59,503 nt of DNA, taken from contig JAJEBU010000099.1 of assembly GCA_022822375.1 (NCBI GenBank), positions 1 to 59,503 of the forward strand. The letters are read 5' to 3'. The position numbers and the translations under genes were made by a program. This DNA is from Dehalococcoidia bacterium. GTDB taxonomy: Bacteria > Chloroflexota > Dehalococcoidia > Bin125. The notes beneath the pieces were generated by a model, which made no database searches, was not told the origin of the DNA, and saw only the letters and a list, made by a program, of their open reading frames with translations. Every line of letters starts with the position of its first letter. Position 1 is the stretch's first letter. This document shows positions 8,247 to 17,394 of this stretch, one piece after another.

Positions 8247-9230
8247 CTAACCGACTCTCCGCTGCACCTGGACGCAGACCGCACGCAGCGCCGCCACGTC
8301 CATACGGTCCGCACGGCCGTAGACAACGCCCGCGCGGACGCCGTAATCGTCGCGTTCGCGCCAACCCGGCGATGCTGCTTCCACCACTCCGTCCAACTCC
8401 GCCGCCGCGGCGGTCGCCGCCCAGGACGCGCCCACGTGGTCGCCGTTGGCCAGCAGAGACGCACTCCCGCGCCGCGCACCCACCAGCGCTCGCTCCAGAC
8501 GGGGCATCAACGCCGCGCCGATTTCGGGCAAGCGGGCATCCAGATGCGACCTCGCCAGTGAGTGCAGCGCGTCGGCCGCCTTCCAGCGCTCGTCGACGTT
8601 CACCTGTTCCAGACCGAGCGCATCCTGCAGCTCCGGCCACATCTGCGGCAGCTTGAGCAGACGTCCCGCCGCGCGCAGCCGACGTGGCGCGCGCAGCAGG
8701 TCCAGCGGCTCGCCGATCAGCGCGCTCACCGCCGGCAGCACACCCAATCGGACGGCATCCACAGCCTCAATCGGACGATCCAGCCGCTCGGCATCATCGA
8801 GCGCGACTCGTGCGCGCTGCAACGACTTCGCAGCACGCAGCTGGCGGCCGTCGGCCGAGAAGTAGCGATCTCGAAACGCGGCCAGCACGTCGCGCAGCGT
8901 CGGATCGGCCATGCGCAGCGTGTGCATGTCGGCAAGCTGTCCCGCCAGCGGCTCGAGATGCAGCAGCTCCTCCAGCTCGACCAGCGACCCGGATGTGATC
9001 GTGTCCACCACGACGAGTACGCCATTTTCCTCCGTCACCTGGCCCTCGTCAATGTGCGGGTCGTCGCGGTGTCGGAAGAGCAGAATCTGCAGCAGCGATC
9101 CGTCCCAGACCTGCTGGCGAGCGTAGTCTCCGACGACCGCCGCACCGCGGATCAGGGAGTCGCGGCTGCGCTGCCGCGCCGAAATCCGTTCCGCCAGCGC
9201 CTGCCAGTCGAGCTGGTCCGGGTCGGCCAT
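8247..9230 (-). CDS. Unrecognised 327-residue protein, possibly nucleotidyltransferase-like
   Basis: I cannot name the family. The N-terminal half (RGAAVVGDYARQQVWDGSLL, then a beta-rich stretch with HRDDPHID) and the following helical part (about 110-200) loosely recall nucleotidyltransferase-fold proteins, but the GS...DxD catalytic signature is not convincing. The rest is Ala/Leu/Arg-rich and helical with no signal peptide. It begins five bases after the nadE stop with no ribosome binding site, so it is probably translated by coupling to nadE, which hints at a nucleotide-related role. It converges on the M23 gene with four bases between stops. The functional suggestion is inference only. 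Confidence 0.6.
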   Translation of the reverse strand: MADPDQLDWQALAERISARQRSRDSLIRGAAVVGDYARQQVWDGSLLQILLFRHRDDPHIDEGQVTEENGVLVVVDTITSGSLVELEELLHLEPLAGQLADMHTLRMADPTLRDVLAAFRDRYFSADGRQLRAAKSLQRARVALDDAERLDRPIEAVDAVRLGVLPAVSALIGEPLDLLRAPRRLRAAGRLLKLPQMWPELQDALGLEQVNVDERWKAADALHSLARSHLDARLPEIGAALMPRLERALVGARRGSASLLANGDHVGASWAATAAAAELDGVVEAASPGWRERDDYGVRAGVVYGRADRMDVAALRAVCVQVQRRVG

Positions 9231-9235
9231 GGGGA

Positions 9236-10957
9236 TCAGAATCCGCGGTAGCGGTTGGCGATCGGGAAGCGTCGCTCGCGGCCAAACGTGCGCGGAGTGA
9301 TCTTCAGACCCGGCGCAGCCTGACGGCGCTTGTACTCAGCGCCCGTGACCAGCGACATCACCCGCTTCACCTGCGCCTCCTCGAACCCAAGCCCCGTGAT
9401 CTCATCCAGCGACCGATCCTCCTCCACAAACGCCTCGAGAATTGGGTCGAGCTGGTCGTAGGGCATCAGCGACTGCTCGTCGAACTGGTCCGGCCGCAGC
9501 TCGGCCGACGGCGGCTTGGTCAGCACCGATGTCGGGATCACTTCGCGGCCCGCCCGCTCGTTGACCAGCTCCGAGAGACGGTAGACCAGCAGCTTCGGCA
9601 CATCCTGGATCACGGCGAGTCCGCCGGTCATGTCGCCGTAGAGCGTGGTGTAGCCAGTCGCCGACTCGCTCTTGTTGGATGTCGTCAGGACCAGCGCGCC
9701 CATCTTGTTGGAGATCGCCATCATCAGCACACCGCGAATGCGCGCCTGCAGATTCTCCTCCGTCACGTCCTCCGCCAACCCCTCAAACAGCGGCCCGAGC
9801 GTCTCCAGGTACGACGCGTACGGCCCTTCGATCGCCAGGACGTCCATGCGAATGCCGAGATTCTCGGCCAGCGCGCGCGCATCGGCCACGCTGCCTTCGG
9901 ACGAGTAGCGCGACGGCATCGAGAAGCCGCGCACGTGATCGGGACCGAGTGCGTCAACCGCGATCGCAGCGGTCAGCGTGGAATCGATACCGCCAGAGAG
10001 CGCGATCACGACATCCTGGAATCCAGTCTTGTGCACATAGTCTCGGGTCCCCAGCACGAGCGCCTCGTAGACCTGTTCATCGTCCGACCGCATCTCCACC
10101 AGCTCGGCCTCGAGCGGCGGCGGGCTTCCCTGCGCCTGCGTCGAGACCATCGTGCGCGTCGCCTCCGTCTGCGGCAGCCGCCGCAGCCTCGGATCGTGCA
10201 GACGCGTCTGACGGACCTCTTCGACATCCAGATCCACGGTCAGCATGTGATCGCAGAAGGCAGGCGCTCGAGCGATGAGATCGCCGCCAGGTCCAAAGAC
10301 GGACGAGCCGCCGTCGAAAATCAGATGGTCCTGCCCGCCCACGAGGTTGCAGTAGAGCGTCAGTACCGCGTTGTCTGCGGCGCGAGTGGCCAGCATCTGC
10401 TCGCGTTGGCGAGACTTGCCCGCATGGAACGGCGATCCGTTGATGTTCACCACCAGCTCGGCGCCAGCCAAGCATTGATCCTGCATCGGCCCCGACGAGT
10501 ACCAGATGTCCTCGCAGATCGTGACACCGACGCTCGCACCAGCGATCTCGAAGAGCTGCACGCCGTCCCCGGGACGAAAGTAGCGCGCCTCGTCAAAGAC
10601 GCCGTAGTTGGGCAGATACTGCTTGTGATACGCGCCCCTGAGGCTGCCGTCGTGGATGATGCCGGCCGCGTTGAAGATGTCGTGCGCGTAGTCGACGAAG
10701 CCCACGACGGCCGTCACATGCAGCCCCTGCGTGGCTTCGCAGACTCGCCGCAGCATCGCCAGATTGTCCTCGACGAAGCCGCGCCGCAGCACCAGGTCTT
10801 CTGGCGGATAGCCCGTCAGCGCAAGCTCCGGGAAGGCGACCAGATCGGCACCGATCGACTCCGCCTCGTGGATCCGCTCGATGATCTGGTCAGCGTTGCC
10901 GGCGAGATCGCCGACCGTCGAGTTGATCTGCGCCAACGACGCCCGCAATCGTCGCAC
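9236..10957 (-). CDS. nadE: Glutamine-dependent NAD+ synthetase
   Basis: Converts deamido-NAD to NAD+ using ammonia from glutamine. The 573-residue product has an N-terminal nitrilase-type glutaminase with the triad E44 (FPELALTGYPP), K112 (HKQYLPNYGVFDE) and C148 (TICEDIWY), and a C-terminal ATP-pyrophosphatase synthetase with the P-loop SGGIDST at 321-327. I chose the GTG at 10957: GGAGG lies four bases upstream and the family sequence (LRASLAQINSTVGDL) begins there. The frame stays open 122 codons further upstream over the divergent ABC gene, but those residues are not family-like. The unknown gene at 8247 follows. Confidence 0.95.
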   Translation of the reverse strand: MRRLRASLAQINSTVGDLAGNADQIIERIHEAESIGADLVAFPELALTGYPPEDLVLRRGFVEDNLAMLRRVCEATQGLHVTAVVGFVDYAHDIFNAAGIIHDGSLRGAYHKQYLPNYGVFDEARYFRPGDGVQLFEIAGASVGVTICEDIWYSSGPMQDQCLAGAELVVNINGSPFHAGKSRQREQMLATRAADNAVLTLYCNLVGGQDHLIFDGGSSVFGPGGDLIARAPAFCDHMLTVDLDVEEVRQTRLHDPRLRRLPQTEATRTMVSTQAQGSPPPLEAELVEMRSDDEQVYEALVLGTRDYVHKTGFQDVVIALSGGIDSTLTAAIAVDALGPDHVRGFSMPSRYSSEGSVADARALAENLGIRMDVLAIEGPYASYLETLGPLFEGLAEDVTEENLQARIRGVLMMAISNKMGALVLTTSNKSESATGYTTLYGDMTGGLAVIQDVPKLLVYRLSELVNERAGREVIPTSVLTKPPSAELRPDQFDEQSLMPYDQLDPILEAFVEEDRSLDEITGLGFEEAQVKRVMSLVTGAEYKRRQAAPGLKITPRTFGRERRFPIANRYRGF

Positions 10958-11044
10958 GAGGCCTCCATCCCGAGCCACCAACGGCTGACTCGCAGGGTAT
11001 CGCACTGCGGAGCCGTGCCGCACGCCGCACAACACGCCCGCAGA

Positions 11045-11050
11045 TATGCT
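11045..11050 (+). promoter_or_regulatory. Leaderless -10 box (TATGCT)
   Basis: TATGCT lies seven bases before the GTG at 11058, matching the leaderless spacing seen elsewhere in the window. It also argues against the in-frame ATG at 11046, which lies inside this box. Confidence 0.55.
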
Positions 11051-11057
11051 CAGAGCT

Positions 11058-12002
11058 GTGTCCGACACTCCGATCCTGGCTGCCGAGATCTCCAACGCCT
11101 CCTTCGCCTGGCCCGGCGGACGCGGCGTCGAGGATGTGTCGCTGCAGGTCGCGCGCGGGCAGATCGTCACCCTGCTCGGACCAAACGGAGCCGGCAAGTC
11201 AACCGTCCTCAAGCTGCTGAGCGGCGAAATCAACCCAGATCGCGGCAGTGTGCACGTTCGTGGCAGACCGCATAGCCCGGAGGTGCGGCGCGGCATCGGC
11301 CTCGTCCTGCAAGAACCCAGCACCGACGATCTGATGACGCTCGAAGAGACGCTGACCCTGCACGGCCGGCTGTTTGGCTTGCGCGGCGCGGCGCTGCGCG
11401 AGCGCAGCGCGGCGCTGCTGGACGCCTTGCAAATCGGCGACCGCGCTACGGACCGCTGCGAGACGCTGTCCGGCGGCCTGCGCCGTCGACTCGACCTCGC
11501 CCGCGCGCTGCTTCATGAGCCTGAGCTGCTCCTGCTCGATGAACCAACGCTCGCGCTCGACCCCGACTCCAGCGCCGCCATCTGGTCCGCGCTTCGCGAG
11601 CGGGCAGCGGCCGGAGCGGCGATCGTGGTCTGCTCCAACGACACGAGCGAAGCGGAGTCCAACGCCGACCGTGTTGTGATCATCAACGGCGGACGCATCC
11701 AGGCGGAGGGAACGCCGTCCCAGTTGACCGCCAATCTGCGCCGCGACGCCCTGGAACTGGAGTGGCCCGATGCTTCGGATACGGACATCGCTGCGTTGCA
11801 GGCATGGAACGAGATCGGCTCCGTGCTGCGCTCCGCTGACGGTCTGCACCTGAATGTCGACGGCGCGGTGGAGACCGTGCCGCGACTCTTCCAGCAGTAC
11901 GGCGCCCGGATCAGCGGCATTCGCATCCGTGAATCGAGCCTGCGCGACGCCTGGTTCCAGATCGTCGGCGTCGCAATGTCGGACGGGGAGGAGGTCTCGT
12001 GA
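11058..12002 (+). CDS. ABC transporter ATP-binding protein (DrrA/CcmA-like)
   Basis: ATPase of a two-gene ABC-2 exporter. With the GTG start (314 residues), Walker A GPNGAGKST is at 41-49, the Q-loop at LQEPS, signature LSGGL at 137-141 and Walker B LLLLDEP at about 157-163 with a D-loop LALD. The switch (H-loop) position is odd: the usual His is Asn194 in CSNDTSEAE. A C-terminal extension of about 100 residues follows. The stop overlaps the permease start by four bases (GTGA). The context, just before a thioredoxin-like lipoprotein and the heme A/oxidase genes, suggests but does not prove a role in respiratory-chain assembly. A drug or lipid exporter is the alternative. Confidence 0.88.
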   Translation: MSDTPILAAEISNASFAWPGGRGVEDVSLQVARGQIVTLLGPNGAGKSTVLKLLSGEINPDRGSVHVRGRPHSPEVRRGIGLVLQEPSTDDLMTLEETLTLHGRLFGLRGAALRERSAALLDALQIGDRATDRCETLSGGLRRRLDLARALLHEPELLLLDEPTLALDPDSSAAIWSALRERAAAGAAIVVCSNDTSEAESNADRVVIINGGRIQAEGTPSQLTANLRRDALELEWPDASDTDIAALQAWNEIGSVLRSADGLHLNVDGAVETVPRLFQQYGARISGIRIRESSLRDAWFQIVGVAMSDGEEVS

Positions 12003-12790
12003 GCGGAGCGCTACTGGCGGCCTGGGCGCTGTTGGCTCGCGACCTGCGCGCGGTCGTCCGCTCACGGTCGCAGCTCTACTCGTCGCTGCTGATGCCGCTG
12101 ATGCTGTTGGCCGTGCTCGGCACTGGCGTGTCGAGCGGGCTCGCACCGACGTCGCCGCGGATCATCGACGGCGACTACACGTCGTACCTCGCGCCTGGCA
12201 TGATCGCGATGACCGCGCTGTTTTCCTCGACGTTCTCCAGCGCCGGACTGTACCGCGACCGCGAGAGCGGTCTGCTGCGGGCCCTGCTCGCCTCGCCGCA
12301 CGGCGCGCCGACCATCATGTTTGGCAAGGCCTTGGCCGCCATCCTGATTGGTACCGTCCAGGCGCTGATCGTGCTGGTCCTGGCAGTGGTCATCCCCGGC
12401 ATCGACCTCGCTTGGCAGTTCGGCTGGCTCGGCGGCGCTGCGACGGTCGTCGCCACCGTCCTCCTGCTCAACGTGATGCTCTCGGGCCTGTCGCTGCTGC
12501 TCGCCGTGCGGATCAAGACGATGCAGGGCTTTCACCTGATCATGAACCTCGCCCTGTTCCCGCTGTTCTTCCTGTCCGGCGCCTTCTTCCCGCTCGACCA
12601 GGTGCCGGCCTGGCTGGAAATCATCGGCTACATCAACCCGCTCACCTACGCGGTCGACCTGCTCCACTACGCGTCCTACGCTGACAGTCCCGACGGTCTG
12701 ATCGGCCCGCTGATCGACACGTTGGTGCTCGGGGTCCTCGCCGTCGGCATGTTCGCGATCGGCCTGAGACGAGCCCCGCGAGCGTTCTGA
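11999..12790 (+). CDS. ABC-2 type transporter permease
   Basis: Membrane partner of the preceding ATPase, 263 residues with about six membrane segments. It shows the ABC-2 family pattern: a cytoplasmic N-terminal helix (LLARDLRAVVRSRSQLYSSL), the coupling region (RDRESGLLRALLASPHGAP) and the conserved late segment LFPLFFLSGAFFPLDQVPAW followed by INPLTYAVDLL. The start is GTG inside the ATPase stop. The lipoprotein gene begins immediately after its stop codon with no spacer, so the three genes form one operon. The substrate is not evident. Confidence 0.9.
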   Translation: MSGALLAAWALLARDLRAVVRSRSQLYSSLLMPLMLLAVLGTGVSSGLAPTSPRIIDGDYTSYLAPGMIAMTALFSSTFSSAGLYRDRESGLLRALLASPHGAPTIMFGKALAAILIGTVQALIVLVLAVVIPGIDLAWQFGWLGGAATVVATVLLLNVMLSGLSLLLAVRIKTMQGFHLIMNLALFPLFFLSGAFFPLDQVPAWLEIIGYINPLTYAVDLLHYASYADSPDGLIGPLIDTLVLGVLAVGMFAIGLRRAPRAF

Positions 12791-13681
12791 ATGTTCACGA
12801 TCAGACGGGCGATCGCCACCGCTTCCGCTGCCCTCTTACTGCTCGGCGCGGCACTCGCGTCCGCCTGCGGAGACGGCGACGACCGCGTTGTTGTGACGGC
12901 CTCCGAAGGCGCGTTCGTACCCGTCATCGAGACCTCCGACATCTACGTGGGCATGCCGCGCTTCGTCGTCACGCTGCTCGAGCGAGACACCCAGCCGGAC
13001 TTCTCGGACGACGCCGTGTTCCTGGCCCGATTCTTCGCGCCGACGGCGGAGGGCGGTCTGCGTTTCCACTCCGAAGCACCGCTGGACACGATCCTGGTCG
13101 ACGAGCTGCGTTATCTGATCACGCGCGGGCCGCCGCTCGACCAGGCAGGCCAGTGGGCGCTCGCCGTGACCGTGGAACTTGCCGACGGCACGGCCGAGAG
13201 CTCGCCGCGACTGCCGTTCATTGTCGCTGAGCATCCGCGCGGATTGGTCGCGGGGGACGACGCACCGCGAATCGACACACCAACCGTCAGGGACGGCATC
13301 CTCGAACGTCTGGCCGCACAGACGCGGGACGACTCCTCGCTCTATGAACGATCAGCCGCCGACCTGCTCGACGCCGGCGAGCCGTTTCTGATCGTCTGGG
13401 CCTCGGCTGACCGCTGCGCCGGCCGCCTGGCCTGCTCGCGGGCGCTGGCGCAGGCGGTCCAGCTACGCGATGCCGCCGTAATCAGCGTCATTCACGTTGA
13501 ACCGTTCGGCCGACCGCGATCCGGTGAGCTGCAGACGCTCATCGACGCGGCGAACGAGGCGTGGGTCATTGAGGCGGAGCCGCAACTCTTCATCGTCGAC
13601 GCCGACGGCGTCATCCGGGCCCGCTTCGAGATCGTGATCTCGGACGAGGAGCTGCGCCAAGCGGTTGACGCCGTCCGCTAG
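12791..13681 (+). CDS. Lipoprotein with C-terminal thioredoxin-like domain
   Basis: A 296-residue predicted lipoprotein: signal segment at about 5-24 ending in ALASAC, a slightly irregular lipobox. The middle is beta-rich (about 45-150). The C-terminal part (FLIVWASADRCAGRLACSRA, then FIVDADGVIRARFE) looks thioredoxin-like, with two Cys separated by five residues instead of a CxxC. The gene directly abuts the ABC-2 permease stop. Placed between an exporter and the heme A/cytochrome oxidase cluster, it may be a SCO-like or thiol-linked assembly factor, but it lacks the SCO CxxxC copper motif, so this is inference. Its 3' end overlaps ctaB by four bases, convergently. Confidence 0.75.
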   Translation: MFTIRRAIATASAALLLLGAALASACGDGDDRVVVTASEGAFVPVIETSDIYVGMPRFVVTLLERDTQPDFSDDAVFLARFFAPTAEGGLRFHSEAPLDTILVDELRYLITRGPPLDQAGQWALAVTVELADGTAESSPRLPFIVAEHPRGLVAGDDAPRIDTPTVRDGILERLAAQTRDDSSLYERSAADLLDAGEPFLIVWASADRCAGRLACSRALAQAVQLRDAAVISVIHVEPFGRPRSGELQTLIDAANEAWVIEAEPQLFIVDADGVIRARFEIVISDEELRQAVDAVR

Positions 13682-14625
13682 ACCAGCACGTCGACACCGA
13701 CGGCGGCAAACACGATGAACAGATAGGCGATCGAGGCGAAGAACAGACGCATCGGCGCCGCCTCACCCTTCCACACCTGGTAGGCGATGTAGATGAAGAC
13801 AGCACCAAAGACCGCGCATGTGCCGAGATAACACCAGCTGAGGTGTCCGCCGAGCGGCCCCAACAAACTGACCGCGACCAGCCCGACCGAGTAGATCAGC
13901 AACTGCTTGCGAGTCTCCCGCTCGCCCGAGACGACGGGCAGCATCGGCACGTCGGCGCGGGCATAGTCATCGCGGTACTTGAGCGCCAACGCCCAGAAAT
14001 GCGGGGGCGTCCACATGAAGATGACGAGGAACAGGATGAACGGCGTCCAGGTGACTTCGCCCGTCACGGCCGCCCATCCGACGAGCGGCGGAATGGCGCC
14101 GGCCGCGCCGCCGATGACGATGTTCTGCGTGGTCGACCGCTTCAGCCAGACGGTATAGACGAACACGTAGAAGAGCACCGCCGCCTCGGCCAACAACGCT
14201 GCCAGCAGATTGACTGTCAAGGCGAGCTGTACGCCGCCGAGCGCCGCCAGCAATACGCCCCAGGCCAGTGCGTGCGCGGGTTGGATCGTGCCTGCGGGCA
14301 GCGGTCGCTGTGCGGTCCGCTCCATGATTGCGTCGATGTCGCGGTCGAACCACTGGTTGAACGTGTTCGCGCCGCCCGCAGTCAAAATGCCGCCGAGCAG
14401 GGTCAGGGCAATCAGGCCCAGTCCATCGCCGAAGCTGCCGCGCGGCCAACCGTCGGCGGCGACCACCATGGTCGGCACCGTGGTGACCAACAGCAGTCCG
14501 ATGATGCCCGGTTTGGTCAGCTCCCAGAGCGCCCGCACCTTAACCCAGGCCGCTTGACCCCAGCCGCGCGCAGGCAGCGTCACGCTGGGACTGGCGATAC
14601 TCGGATCGGCGGCTCGTTCGGTCAT
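13678..14625 (-). CDS. ctaB: Protoheme IX farnesyltransferase (heme O synthase)
   Basis: Adds a farnesyl group to heme B to make heme O, the first step towards heme A. The 315-residue UbiA-family membrane protein has the prenyl-diphosphate Asp motif NQWFDRDIDAIMERT and the family second motif region (YRDDYARADVPMLPVVSG). About nine membrane segments are visible. It is the last gene of the minus-strand oxidase cluster, 18 bases after ctaA, so heme O and heme A synthesis are made with the enzyme that uses them. Confidence 0.95.
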   Translation of the reverse strand: MTERAADPSIASPSVTLPARGWGQAAWVKVRALWELTKPGIIGLLLVTTVPTMVVAADGWPRGSFGDGLGLIALTLLGGILTAGGANTFNQWFDRDIDAIMERTAQRPLPAGTIQPAHALAWGVLLAALGGVQLALTVNLLAALLAEAAVLFYVFVYTVWLKRSTTQNIVIGGAAGAIPPLVGWAAVTGEVTWTPFILFLVIFMWTPPHFWALALKYRDDYARADVPMLPVVSGERETRKQLLIYSVGLVAVSLLGPLGGHLSWCYLGTCAVFGAVFIYIAYQVWKGEAAPMRLFFASIAYLFIVFAAVGVDVLV

Positions 14626-14643
14626 CTGCTCTGGTGGTCAACT

Positions 14644-15690
14644 TCAGTCTGGTACCGACAGTATCGCGTCTGCGGGCGTTTCAGGCTCGCCGTCAGGCGT
14701 CGGGTACGGCTCGGAGGTGGAGCGATAGATAGCGATCGCCGCTGATCCGGCGACCAGCGTCCAGGTCAGCGCGCCCACGGACAGATGCAGCGCCCGCAAC
14801 TCGGCCGGGAACTCGAGCCGCAGCATCTCCGCGCCGAGCGCGATCTGTCCCAGGTAGAGCAATGCCGCGCCATACATCATGAAGGTGGCCGCTCGCGAGC
14901 GTGGACGCAGCATCACCACGCCGAGCGATCCCGCGAACAACGCCGCGCCGGCGAGCACGACGATCAGGCGGTGCGACATGTGCCACCGCGCGTAGAGTCC
15001 GGTCGGCCAGAGATCGCCGTGGCAGAGCGGCCACTGCCGCCAGCAAGCGCCGCCGCCGGGCCCGACCTGCGCGCCGGCCTCCGGCTTGACGTCAATATGC
15101 GTCACATACGATCCGACCACGACGACGGCCAGCGTCAGCACCGCAACGACCACGGCCATCCAGGCGTAGCGGTTGACCTGATCCTTGGAATCGACGTCGA
15201 GCCTCGCTTGTTGGGCAGAAGGCGTCCAGCGCCAATCCCAGGTCCCCAGCCATGACGCGGTGACGAGCATCGTGATCAGCATCGCCGTCGCCAGATGCGA
15301 CGTGACGATCTCATCCTCGAGCCGCTCGGTCACGGTTAGGCCGCCGAGGATCACCTGCACCGCCAGCAGCGCGACGGCGACAGCCGACGTCAGCCAGACG
15401 CGGCGCGCGTGCTTCCAGCGCCGCAGCGTGTAGATCGCCCAGCCGATGATCACGAAGCCCAACAGCGCGGCCACGAGTCGGTGCGTCCACTCCAACCAGA
15501 CCTGATACGCCTCGTGCTCGCCGAAGTCGCCGGAGGGAATGACCGCCCCGTAGCAACCGGGCCAGTCGGGACAGGCCAGGCCTGAATCGGTCACGCGGAC
15601 GATGCCGCCCAGCGTCGTCAGCGCCAGCAGACCGATCACCAGTCCGAATCCGAACCACTGGGCACGGGTCCAAGTCTTGATCACCTGCAT
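14644..15690 (-). CDS. ctaA: Heme A synthase
   Basis: Oxidises heme O to heme A for the aa3-type centre. The 348-residue product has about eight membrane segments in two four-helix halves. Conserved His-bearing segments are present (EWTHRLVAALLG and WHMSHRLIVVLAG), together with the opening VTDSGLACPDWPGC. Cys pairs occur in both extracytoplasmic loops (CPDWPGC and ACWRQWPLC), as in the Bacillus-type enzyme. It lies between ctaG (52 bases upstream) and ctaB on the same strand. Confidence 0.95.
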   Translation of the reverse strand: MQVIKTWTRAQWFGFGLVIGLLALTTLGGIVRVTDSGLACPDWPGCYGAVIPSGDFGEHEAYQVWLEWTHRLVAALLGFVIIGWAIYTLRRWKHARRVWLTSAVAVALLAVQVILGGLTVTERLEDEIVTSHLATAMLITMLVTASWLGTWDWRWTPSAQQARLDVDSKDQVNRYAWMAVVVAVLTLAVVVVGSYVTHIDVKPEAGAQVGPGGGACWRQWPLCHGDLWPTGLYARWHMSHRLIVVLAGAALFAGSLGVVMLRPRSRAATFMMYGAALLYLGQIALGAEMLRLEFPAELRALHLSVGALTWTLVAGSAAIAIYRSTSEPYPTPDGEPETPADAILSVPD

Positions 15691-15741
15691 GACGCTCGCC
15701 GCACAGTGGTGGAACTCATCGTTTGCTCGTTGGCTGCCCGA

Positions 15742-16746
15742 TCAGCGCTCGCCGGGCCGTGGCCCCAGTGTGTCGAGTTCGCCGTGTATGCGCAGCTGCA
15801 TGTTTCGCACAGTGTCGTTGCGGCGATCCTTGAAGCCCTCCCGCTCGGCCCAGAAGTACACCGTGAGGATGATGGCCAGGGCGAACATCATCGATCCCGG
15901 CACCCACATAATGCCCGCGCCGATGCGTTGGTCGATGAGCGCGGTCGGGCCCCACTCGCGCAGCTCGGCAGCGGTCGCGTAGGTGTCGTAGATCGCATCG
16001 GGCACGTTGATCAGAATCAGTCCCAGCGCGATGTTCTGCAGGATCGCCACGACCAGCACCGCACAGCGCCACACGTGATGCGGACGTAGCCGCGTCGCAT
16101 CGACGCCAATCACGAGCCACCAGAACAGCACCGCGCCGAACAGAAACACGCCGTGTTCCACGAAGTGCAGCGCCTCCGACGCGATCGCGGCATCGTAGGC
16201 CGCCGGCAGGTGCCAACTCCAGACGCTGAGCACGAACAGCAGCAGCGCCACCGGCGGATACGTCAACCACTGGACGAGGCGCGAGTTCAGGAACGGCACG
16301 AGGTAGGTCGAACGCACCCGCGGCGAGGCGGCGCGCAGCGCCAGCGTCGCCGGCGCCCCCAACAGCATCAGCGGCGCGACGAGCATCGTGATGAACACAT
16401 GCTGGACCATGTGCACCCAGAACAGGTCGTCGGAGTACGTGTCGATCGGCGAGACCAGGCCGAGGATCATGAAGACCCAGCCTGCGCCGAAGGACCACAG
16501 GTGCCAGCGCGGGAAGTGGAAGTTCGGCGAGTCGCGACGCAGGCGGTAGTATCCCCAGCCGTAGAGCCCGCCGACGACCAGGACCAGAGCGATGCCCGGC
16601 GCGTCGATGCTCCAGACGCCGAGCGCGGTCAGCAGCTCTCCCGACTCGGCATAGCGGCCATCGTGCGCCGACAGCACGCCAGGTGCGAGCGCCGCCGCTC
16701 CGCTGGCGGCGACAGCCGCCAACGCGGCCAGCGTTCGCCGCCTCAC
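15742..16746 (-). CDS. ctaG: CtaG, caa3-type cytochrome c oxidase assembly factor
   Basis: The CtaG_caa3 family is needed for functional caa3 oxidase in Bacillus. The 334-residue membrane protein has an N-terminal signal-like segment and about seven further membrane segments. The family His residues are present in WVHMVQHVFITMLVAPLM, WSWHLPAAYDAA and ALHFVEHGVFLFG. It follows ctaE by 25 bases and precedes ctaA. This is not the same family as the Cox11-type CtaG of proteobacteria. Confidence 0.93.
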   Translation of the reverse strand: MRRRTLAALAAVAASGAAALAPGVLSAHDGRYAESGELLTALGVWSIDAPGIALVLVVGGLYGWGYYRLRRDSPNFHFPRWHLWSFGAGWVFMILGLVSPIDTYSDDLFWVHMVQHVFITMLVAPLMLLGAPATLALRAASPRVRSTYLVPFLNSRLVQWLTYPPVALLLFVLSVWSWHLPAAYDAAIASEALHFVEHGVFLFGAVLFWWLVIGVDATRLRPHHVWRCAVLVVAILQNIALGLILINVPDAIYDTYATAAELREWGPTALIDQRIGAGIMWVPGSMMFALAIILTVYFWAEREGFKDRRNDTVRNMQLRIHGELDTLGPRPGER

Positions 16747-16771
16747 TTCACGCTCGGCGAGGCGGCCCGCG

Positions 16772-17392
16772 TCAGCTCAGGAAGAAGACGAGCGGGAAGA
16801 TGACCAGCAGCCATACGAAACCGACAAAGTGCCAGTACAGCGTCGCGGCCTCAATCGCCGTGTTGCGCTTGGCGTCGAAGTGGCCGAGCAGACCGCGCAG
16901 CCACTGCGCGAAGATGAACACCAACCCGCCGATCACGTGCGCGCCGTGGAACCCGGTCAGCGTGTAAAACGTGGCCGCGTACGGGCCGTCCGAGATGCCG
17001 AAGTCGGCGTGCTCCCACTCGAAGTACTGGTTGATGATGAAGGCCGTGCCGACGACCAGCACGATCGCCATGTTGATCAGCATCGCCTTGCGGTTGCCCT
17101 TGCGGATCGCGAACGCCGCGAGCTGCATCGGGATCGACGTGCTGACCAACAGCACCGTGAACAGGATCGGCAGGAGGTGATCGCCTTCCACTCGGTGCCC
17201 GCCGTTGGTTGGCTCCCACAGCAGCGTGTCGGAGTGCAGCGCGAGCATCGCCGCGATCAGGCCGGCGAAGAACATGATCTCGGAGAAGATGAAGAAGATG
17301 ATCCCCCAGAGGCCGGTCGTCATCGGCTCGTCGCCGACGAGGAAGCTGCGAATCGGGTGCACCCGCTTGTGTGGGACGGCTGAGGCTGCCAT
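16772..17392 (-). CDS. ctaE: Cytochrome c oxidase subunit III
   Basis: A 206-residue five-helix form of subunit III. Recognisable by GIIFFIFSEIMFFAGLIAAM near residues 30-50 and by the C-terminal segment TLTGFHGAHVIGGL followed by ATLYWHFVGFVWLLVIFPLV. It stabilises proton pumping in subunit I. The start lies two bases after the ctaD stop. Confidence 0.96.
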   Translation of the reverse strand: MAASAVPHKRVHPIRSFLVGDEPMTTGLWGIIFFIFSEIMFFAGLIAAMLALHSDTLLWEPTNGGHRVEGDHLLPILFTVLLVSTSIPMQLAAFAIRKGNRKAMLINMAIVLVVGTAFIINQYFEWEHADFGISDGPYAATFYTLTGFHGAHVIGGLVFIFAQWLRGLLGHFDAKRNTAIEAATLYWHFVGFVWLLVIFPLVFFLS

Positions 17393-17394
17393 GA

